Source: Paramacrobiotus metropolitanus (lineage: Eukaryota > Tardigrada > Eutardigrada > Parachela > Macrobiotidae). Taken from it: a stretch of 64,000 bases of DNA. The position numbers and the translations under genes were made by a program. Below the pieces are notes generated by a model that did no database searches, had not been told where the DNA came from, and was given only the letters and a program-made list of their open reading frames with translations. Of the stretch, positions 55,799-64,000 are shown piece by piece. The stretch is taken from the NCBI RefSeq assembly GCF_019649055.1, contig NW_026570270.1, positions 744,001 through 808,000 on the forward strand, written 5' to 3'. Numbering within the stretch: the first letter of the stretch is position 1; every line of letters begins with the position of its first letter.

Positions 55799-56488
55799 TT
55801 ATATTTTGCTGGCATATACGCCCTAATTGTAGTAGTTAACTGAATTACATCGAATTGCCAAAGTTGTTTCTGGTTCATCTGTTTAGCTGTTTCATCTGCT
55901 TAGTGCTGTAATTCCCGTTTACTTGCATACGTGACCTTCCATACCTGCAGCGCAATTGCAATTATAGTGAACTTTGTAATTATCGAAATTCTCCAGACAC
56001 TAAAAGTGTTCAACGTGTCTCACTACGGGGTCTCAAATAAATTCGCCGCAAAAAATGCTGTTTGAGTAAGGATGACAAAATCCATTAACGGAGTTTGTTT
56101 ACCTTTGTGATTATTTCACCAACTACAAGGAAAAGAATTGTCCCATTTACCTCGAACGGAAGGACTCTACATATGCTTGCACAAACAGGAGAGTATTTGT
56201 TGTGTCGGTTTGCATGCTCATCATCCCTTTCGCTTTTCCAGAGACAAGTAAGCAAACAGAAATATTACACGCAGGGCTAACCTGTCCTAAACAAACACTT
56301 GTGAGCCCTCATCCGTCCAATTGTAATCACACAACTCTGTGTTTCCGCTGCTATAGTCGATCACTTAGTGCAATATTACATATATCATTGCACCGTACAA
56401 ATTGCGTTTCCTAAGGTTCTACACAAATGCAAAGCGTGTTATTTCAGTGTCCATATGGCAGTTTCCGTTGATTCCGTGACATAGCATA
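55799..56488. other. Interval between receptor copies B and C
   Basis: 690 bp with no gene seen; contains the 3' UTR of copy B and the promoter of copy C. Confidence 0.5.
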
Positions 56489-59400
56489 ATGAGCGCCATG
56501 CTAGCTCCCATCCAGACAGACCAAAACAATCTCGGCATTCCTCAAACGAAACCGTCAAGTCCCGTGGTTATTCCCAAGTATCTGTGGCGAATTTTCCAGT
56601 TTATTGGACTGTTGCCGGTTTCCTATCGTCGACCCACGGAACCTTGTCTTAATCCTCATAATAACTGTTTTCTCGTGCTGTCTTCGCTGCTTTTGCTGTG
56701 CCTCATTTTGGCGTACTCAGTTATACGAATTGGAGATTATGTTGCTCTGTACCTCGATCAGCTGAAGGATCTGGAGTTTTTCACGTTGATAAGCTGCATT
56801 TGCTTCATATCATCACAACTGGTGTCAACAGAATAGCTCCATAGCTCTGGATGTAGGGCAACAGAATGCTTAAGTTTAACACTTAAAACTACGATAGACG
56901 ACATGTTTCGATAAACGTTGAAAAGCCGAAAGTCAATTTCGATTAGACACAGGTCCATATCAGAAGCATTGCTTCATCCGCGTCAATCCAAATGATAAAA
57001 TATCAATATAATTATAAAATACAACTTTTTCTTTATAGTGTTCTCTAATCTCGTTGAGTGGGGTGAAACCGTTATAGTGGTAGAGGTAGTGTATTGTAGT
57101 GGCAATCGTTCACAGAGCAACGTATCCGCTAAATACCTTTACGTACCTTTACGATAGAAATTACGGACAAGCTTGTATGCAAAAGCGGATGAATGCTGAT
57201 TCAGCATGTCTAATTCATCGATATAGACACAGGTCCATATCAGAAGCATTGCTTCATCCGGGATCGGATCAATCCAAATGATAAAATATCAATATAATTA
57301 TAAAATACAACTTTTTCTTTATAGTGTTCTCTAATCTCGTTGAGTGGGGTGAAACCGTTATAGTGGTAGAGGTAGTGTATTGTAGTGGCAATCGTTCACA
57401 GAGCAACGTATCCGCTAAATACCTTTACGTACCTTTACGATAGAAATTACGGGACAAGCTTGTATGCATGTGTTAAAGCGGATGAATGCTGTGTAAGCCA
57501 TTCAGCATGTGTGACTACCTGTTTTGACCAGCTCGTCATGAGCGTAGTATGACTAGGCACTTTATCGGAAGCTGCCCATTCTACAGGCAGGGGGTAAAAC
57601 GTGGCATTGGCACCTTCCAGTGGCACTGCCAATGGCATGGCGAGCGATGAAACCTGGAGGCTCTGGCAACTGGCAAACGATAAAACCTGGCAGATGCCAC
57701 ATAAAATGTGGCACATTTCGTAAGCGGGCGAATTTCAGAGCGCTTGGTCAACTGTAGAGTTCTGAAACTTTGCCAGTGCCCTGAGTACAGGCACATTATT
57801 TGTAAAGAAACAGCACTGGCCATGAACGAAGTGCCTAAATAAGCGCCGGCATACAAAATTTCAAAAGGTCAGTTTGCCTCTTGCCGTTTGCGCAAATTAC
57901 CGTAATAAAAAAGAATGACCGGACAAGTTTAGAGTACTATGGCGGCACTTACTGAAGGCGCACCGTTGGAATGTTACTTGCGAATTGCGGTTGAACTTGG
58001 TTCTTTAAAGTTCAACCGGCAATTAAATGGGGTGCAGTACAGTAGCCTAAACAAAAAAATAACCTAAAGAACCAGGCCTAAGCGTTCAGGGCATTACAAG
58101 TACAGTTCAACACATGATGTCTACCGGTAACACATTGACTGACGTAGCAGCAGAAATTAAGTTTTATTACTTCAGAGTAACGCAATTTGCCATATGCAGA
58201 CTGTCTGTTCTTGTTTGGTACTCATATAGTACTAATAGTAGAACTTTTAAACTATAAGCTTATGTAGAAGCATAGAACCATGACAGAACTCTCGATGCTG
58301 AAACGCTTTGCTGTTATTATCTCTGCACGTGTTGTACAACTTAGCATGCGAAGATTATCTGAAATTGCTATTTTGCACCAATTACCAGTACTTCTGGTAA
58401 TTAAGGAAGTACGAATGCTTTGCAATACAAATGTACATAGTAATAACATAACTAGCGGGTGGTTCCTAATCACAGCATCTCGGTGCACTGGATGCAAAAA
58501 TGATTACGAATAACTTAATAAATACTCCAGTTACAGTTTGGAATCAGTTAGGCCTATGTGGTATCCATAAATAACGCCAACATTCGCCAATTTCACCCCC
58601 TCCTTCCCTGCGATACGTTTTTTTGCAATATCGAGATAAGGCAAACAGAATTGTCAGACGCTCCTGCTCCCGCCAATTCGCGTCACGGACTTTATGGATG
58701 CCGCCTGAAGTATTATGCAACGCTGGGAATTAAATCATCCAACACCACAGCTTTCTTAAGCGGAGTTACTACTCGTTTGCACCCCTTTTGCAAGAAAAAA
58801 TGCCATGACGGGATCGTAAACAGTACCATAGCGTACGTTACTGCTTCCAGTGCTCAGAACATTGAGCTATACCGCTTTAAAGTCAAAATGTGCGCGCAAT
58901 AACCGGCTCTTGCGAAATCGCTCAAAAAAGTTTAAAAACTCAGACGCGTCAAATAACTCAGCTATCTACCCAAATTTTATGAAACTTTCCAGTATGCTAA
59001 ACCTACAAATGAAGTACATTCTGAACCAATATGATGATGTAATCTTAAAAAACAAAGATGCAGCGAATTTTCAAATATTTTAAACTCGTATAACTCGGTG
59101 AATTCGCTTCGGATAACCTTTATTTTGGTTCAGAATGTGTACAGGAATTTACTCCATAAGATGGAGTTGTCAAACTTAAAATCGGAGAAAACGCTGAGTT
59201 ATTTGATCCGTATTTGTAACTTTGAGAAATTCAACTTTTTGTGTTGGGCCAGATAGGCCGGAGAGCAGACTTATTCTTGGGGCGACTGCTGCGTATCCTG
59301 TTGTGTCCTGGTCTCATCAGGTCACGTATTGTTCAGCGGAGCAGGAATGGCTTTCTGGCACTGACTTGTGAGTCAAGCGCAAGCAGGGAATGGTGATGCA

Positions 59401-62400
59401 CATGCTAACAGGGGCAATAAATTTGATTGTTCCACCTGATCATTTATGATAGAGTCTGCGTATTCTGATTCCTATACAGCCACGGCTGTCACTTGTTAGC
59501 TTCTTGTGGCTTGTACAATGCGAGCAAGAAAGGAAGCTACGGGTTTAGGGTATGCGTTGTAGCGAAGACAGCGAAAACCGGTTTGTACAGCTAGTACGCG
59601 CACAGACAGCCACACTCATACGTGTGTAAGTGAATGCGAGCGGATTTACCCACTCACACACACATGTGCGCGATCGATCGATACAGCAAGGCAGCACTCC
59701 GCTTGCGCTTTTTGGCAGCACCGGAATGCGCTGTCTTCAGTCTATTTATAGTCACAACAGAGATGCTGCATTGATCAACCAGCCTCAGCGGGCAAAAAAG
59801 GCTGTTCGCTGGCTTTTTAACATAGACCGTAGCCTCCTCATTTAGTCAGATTGTAGTCAGCAAACTTGCCGCCACCCGAAACAGAGATATTCTCCTCTAC
59901 TGCGCAGTATTAAAACGTTGTTAAAGATTTCTACCCTATGACAGTTTTTAAAATAACTGCTTGTGTACAATTTTTTCACAAAGACGTAATGCACATCAAT
60001 AGATAGAAAAATGAATTCTCTATCGATTCCTGTATAATTTAAAATGGTCTAATTTGAGTAGAAATTCACCTTAAGATCATGCACACACAACAGCGCCGAT
60101 GATCACTAACTTAGACACCAATAATTAACGGCGCCCGTACTTGTATTACTTGTACATTATTAGCGTGGAATGTACTACGTAGTATGTAGTTGATTTCACG
60201 ATAATAATGAGTAGTACCAACCTAGTTGTAAAAATGCGCAGTTACCAGTATCGTACAAAATTTAAACCACATACAGGAAGTGTAGTGCGTTTAAACCTCT
60301 TGAAACCTTTAAAGTGAAAAGCTCTCAAATGTCAATAATAGGCTAACAGAGGTGCAGGCAACAATCAAGCTGTTTGTTACTTATTACTTACGCAAATTGG
60401 CATAGTAGTGGAATATTGAGAACAGAATGATAGAAACTATTACTGGAATGTATTTTACGTAATGCTTCCCGCGAGGATCCTATCCTACTTGATGGAGTGC
60501 ATATTCTATAGAACTGACTGAACGTCAACTTGGCATGTGTCGGAATTGTTAGGCACGCCGCACAATACAAACAGCATCGCACTAAGACTCAAAAAAACAG
60601 GTCAGATGCAGAAGTTCCGACTTACGCAGAGTCAAAAACGTACGCACTACGCACACTGGAAAAAAAAATCTATCGCTTGGGCTCATCTGCTTGTCGCATG
60701 AATCATAAGCGGCGTTATGTACACCCTACTACAACGGGCAAAATATTATCAGCCGGCAAAACAAAAAGATAAAGCTGGATGTACAGTATGTATGTGAAGT
60801 ACAGGGTGTACTATGTGAACTGTGAATGTAAAAGTGTGAATCTACATGGCGCCGGTTTTTTTGTAATAACAGTACTCACATTTCAAAACACTCAGCCGAG
60901 CAGGCCTCATAGTACGACTCGTAGATTGAAAATTAAGATTATACAAAGTGTAACACCGTTTACCGTTCTCGGCCTGGTTTGTAGTCTGCAGTCAAAACAC
61001 TATTGGTGAGCGTGTTAAAAAAGCGCTGCTACATTAAACTTTAATAACTGTAATTTTCTCTTCAGAAGTGATAACGTTAATAAAGTCATTCAACTTATAG
61101 TAACACGGTTTCTCTACCAGTCTGAAACTGTTTATCGTGAATCATACTCAAGGAGTGTTATTAGGTACGTCTAATCTAATTCGCATTACAGTGCTCGAAA
61201 TTTTGAGAAACTCAATGATTTTTAACTGCGAAAATACGAGCACCAGTAACATTACCATTCATTAGCTGCACGTTTACCGATCAAAAAATTAAAGTTTTTG
61301 ATCGGTAAACGTGCAGCTAATAGTGGTGTCGTTATAAATGATTTTTTATGTACATTTAGCCCGCGGTCAGTTTAGTTTTTATGGACTGTGCTATTTCAGT
61401 TTCCTTAAGGGACTTGGCCCGGTACATAGCACCAAATTCGTGTATATCCACGGGAACTTTCGCTATTGCACACTCCCAGTATAAGTGGTTGTGAAATCCG
61501 TTTGCGCGCGCAACAAATTTTAAAATTCATTTCAAAATTCCAAAAAAAATCGTAGTAGTCTGGATCCGTACTAAAACCATCCTCATGGTTATGTGCATTT
61601 ACGTGCAAATTTGAAAGGAATCGGTCCATAATGAGACTTTCGGTACACCTGAATGCATTTGAACTTTTTGGAAATAAATACCATAAAGCAGTGCAAAAAA
61701 GTGTTTGGAAGTGCGCGATAGCGAAGTTCCCGTCAATGTACACGAATTTAGTGCTATGTACCGGGCCAAATCCCTTAATCAGCGTTGTTGCGTACTGTAT
61801 ATTTTTCATCCAGGTCAGTCAGACGATATGCAGACGATTAACACCTAAAAATAAACTGAAAACTAATGTTTCGTCACGTAAATTAATAAACAGCAGAAAT
61901 AAGCGGGCTAATCACAGAGAACATTTTATTTAAATTACCCGAAACAGGTCACGTTATGTAAGCAGTACAAAAATACGAAAATGGTACTGCCACTCTCCAG
62001 TAGTACAACATAAATTATCTAAACAAATTACAGAGTCGTTCTTGAATTAGTTTAAAACCGAGAATGGTACTAGTGCAATGGTACTAGAAAATTAATTTTG
62101 ACTAAGTAAATATGCGTATCATTAATTTTGCATACTGTTTTGTACAGCATTGTACGTGTACAGATACGGTGTGGTGTGTACTTAATAGTGCAATGTTGTG
62201 CTGAAGTACTGCTATCCAAAAAATGAAGTGGAAAATTAGATTAATGAACTAACAAATCTGTTCCAGACTTTTATTTTGCCAGTTGTTTCCATAACAGCAA
62301 GCCAGTTATGTTTCGGGTTTGAATATGATAGAAGTATTTATCTAAATCATTGTTGGCGGTACAAATTAAACCACCAACTTTTCACATGCGCGTTGCTGCG

Positions 62401-64000
62401 CATTACAGTGCCTACTTGAATTATGCACTATGAATAAATGTGTTAGCTACCAGCAGACGGTGATTAACTGCTTATGTTCACAACTTCACATCTATCACTT
62501 AATTCGATTGCATACGCATATTACAGCGGCGTGCCTTCAGGAATTGCAGCAATTGTACTTTTACGTGTCTGGTCATTCTTTTTATTACGGTAATTTGCGC
62601 AAACGGCAAGAAGCAAACTGACCTTTTGAAATTTTGTATGCCGGCGCTTATTTAGGCACTTCGTTCATGGCCAGTGCTGTTTCTTTACAAATAAAGTGCC
62701 TGTACTCAGGGCACTGGCAAAGTTTCAGAACTCTACAGTTGATCAAGCGCTCTGAAGTTCGCCCGCTTACGAAATGTGCCACATTTTATGTGGCATCTGC
62801 CAGGTTTTATCGTTTGCCAGTTGCCAGAGCCTCCTCCAGGTTTTATCGCTCGCCATGCCATTGGCAGTGCCACTGGCAGGTGCCAATGCCACGTTTTACC
62901 CCCTGCCCATTCTACAGTATTTCTAAACCTGATTTTAATAATTTTTCTTCTTCCGTTCTTACGGGACGACGTTCTTCTAAGTTAGGTCTGCGATCTGGCC
63001 GCACAGTGAACTGGTGTTTCTCTCGCTTTTGGTAATCGTGATCATAGCGGATGTATGTTGTATTTCTGTTTTTAGGTGCCATGGATTTTCATGCTTATGT
63101 ACATAAAAGCCAAGTATCTTCCAAATTTATTATGCAAACTACACAAACCGCTTCTCTGGTATGACAACAACAAAGCACGGCGGCCGTTGTGGTCGGTGAT
63201 TGCAGCACTGTTAGCTCTGCTGTGGGTCATCGTGACCTTCATCGCACCGGTATTCCACCTAGGCCAGGTCATCCGGCAGAACATCATTTACGAATGGTAC
63301 AATGATCTCAACGATACCTGGAGCACTCCTGATACGAAGTTCTTCAACCTGATCGCCGCTCCGTCCTGGCTGTGGCTGGCCGTGGAAATCATCCATAAAG
63401 GGGTCATTCTGGGCGTGACCAACGGCAGCCAGATGTTGACGTTCTTGGTGGTGCTGGCCATTGGGAAAGGCTTTCGTGATCAGTGTCGTCTGTTGAAGAA
63501 TAACACGGTTAATGATCGCAAACCGGGTTTGGAGGCGTGGGTGTTCTGCCGGCGAAATACGGCGGCATTACTGGATATCGTCTATATAACGAACGACATC
63601 TTTGGCTGGATGAACCTGGTTGTCTGCATGCAGGATCTGCTGAATCTTATTCACTATGTCGCACTCATGCTACAGGAGATGATTCGCGAGCAGACACAGG
63701 ATGAAGACACGTTTGAGGATCAGAGGTTTGAGAAGAAACTAATTCAGATACAAAACGTGGACCCGCTAATCATGTCCGTTGTCGATCTGGCGCTACGCTT
63801 TGCGGTGTGCAGTTATTGCAATGAGCAGGTAAATATTCGCGCTAGAAGCTGAATTGTCGGTTCACATTGCCACCGGTTTTCAGGGACAAAAGTTGGGCTT
63901 TCTGGCGCAACAGTGCACTCTACAGTCTGATGATGTGAAAGTACAAGATGAATGCCAAAAGATCGTCACCGCAGTGTCCCGGAATGGGAGTACGACGATT
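56489..64000 (+). CDS. Gustatory-receptor-like 7TM protein, copy C (3' end outside window; giant intron 1)
   Basis: Exon 1 56489..56821 (VVIPKYLWRIFQFIGLLPVSY, helix VLSSLLLLCLILAYSVIRI, end SSQL), exon 2 63076..63828 (VIAALLALLWVIVTFIAPVF, GVTNGSQMLTFLVVLAIGKGF, WMNLVVCMQDLLNL, end SYCNEQ), exon 3 63884..>64000 (GQKLGFLAQQC). Phases and exon-end residues match copies A and B, so I join exon 1 to exon 2 across a 6.25-kb intron that has grown through a tandem duplication and a 5.3-kb transposon. If the intron is not spliced, exon 1 is an orphan piece and exon 2 belongs to another copy whose first exon is lost. Exon 4 is expected beyond the window. Confidence 0.75.
56945..57513. repeat. Tandem duplication, period 280 bp
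   Basis: Copy 1 starts at 56945 and copy 2 at 57225 (both AGACACAGGTCCATATCAGA). They stay nearly identical through CGTTGAGTGGGGTGAAACC and CGGATGAATGCTG, with small insertions in copy 2. It lies in intron 1 of receptor copy C. Confidence 0.9.
57587..57925 (+). repeat. Left terminal inverted repeat
   Basis: About 339 bp, pairs with 62566-62906. Itself contains short internal palindromes such as ATGCCACATAAAATGTGGCA and repeated GGCA/TGCC words. Confidence 0.88.
61261..61321. other. Perfect 27-bp hairpin
   Basis: Arms 61261-61287 and 61295-61321 are exact reverse complements (start ATTAGCTGCACGTTTACCG) around a 7-nt loop. Inside the Mutator-like element and intron 1 of receptor copy C. Confidence 0.95.
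62566..62906 (-). repeat. Right terminal inverted repeat
   Basis: About 341 bp, inverted copy of 57587-57925, differing by scattered substitutions and 1-3 base indels. Confidence 0.88.

Larger units (their letters stand above)
57587..62906. mobile_element. DNA transposon with long terminal inverted repeats (Mutator-like)
   Basis: 5,320 bp. Ends begin GCAGGGGGTAAAACGTGGC in inverted orientation and pair over about 340 bp with few differences. The 11-bp sequence CCATTCTACAG flanks both ends (57576-57586 and 62907-62917) as a target-site duplication. Long inverted ends, an initial G and a 9-11-bp duplication are features of the Mutator superfamily. No transposase frame is visible inside, so it is non-autonomous or decayed. 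The size of the duplication and similarity of the ends suggest fairly recent movement. It sits in intron 1 of receptor copy C. Confidence 0.85.

Noticed and set aside
57447-57856. Open frames in the left end of the Mutator-like element, with a mirror copy at 62634-63035
   Set aside because: They are chance frames in the terminal inverted repeats, and the same frame occurs in both ends because the ends are copies.

Overview
This is a 64 kb window of animal nuclear DNA. Genes are interrupted by introns with GT..AG borders, many of them only 50-120 nt long, and the products are metazoan: METTL16, an RNA polymerase III RPC7 subunit, PRMT5, hydroxymethylbilane synthase, a natriuretic-peptide-receptor-like guanylate cyclase, and insect-type gustatory receptors ending in a TYFILIYQ motif. 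The host is therefore probably a small protostome or ecdysozoan with compact introns. A tardigrade would fit, but I cannot prove it. An intact haem-synthesis gene argues against a nematode.

Layout. 1-17.6 kb is housekeeping: METTL16 (-, cut by the window start), RPC7 (+), PRMT5 (-), HMBS (-) and a type I membrane protein with a mucin-like stalk and a SEA/dystroglycan-like domain (-). The 2.2 kb last intron of PRMT5 holds a TTAA-flanked, hairpin-rich element. 17.6-23.4 kb is gene-poor. 23.4-32.8 kb is an accessory block: five genes of no family I recognise, two of them visibly related, around a one-strand array of eight tRNA-like units with A-box, B-box and T-run terminators. 33.1-41.3 kb is a degraded Ty3/gypsy retrotransposon on the minus strand with a 15-bp minisatellite inside gag. 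At 41.5-42.8 kb a 1.3 kb gag-only LTR element has inserted, with LTRs I read as identical and a 5-bp target duplication. A five-copy hairpin repeat follows. 45.9-51.1 kb is a 20-exon receptor guanylate cyclase. 51.2-64 kb is a cluster of three gustatory-receptor-like genes sharing one exon plan. The first intron of the third contains a 5.3 kb transposon with ~340-bp inverted ends and an 11-bp target duplication.

Functional links. METTL16 (U6 snRNA methylation), RPC7 (Pol III) and PRMT5 (Sm protein methylation) all touch small-RNA biology. The best candidate for something undescribed is the tRNA-like array at 27.4-29.2 kb with its flanking orphan genes.

Caution. Single- or two-base frameshifts interrupt otherwise well-conserved reading frames in PRMT5, the cyclase, one orphan gene and the retroelements. 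Several look like lost homopolymer bases, so residual assembly error is a serious alternative to gene decay. Exon borders given here come from reading frame, GT/AG and family similarity by eye. No search or alignment program was run.
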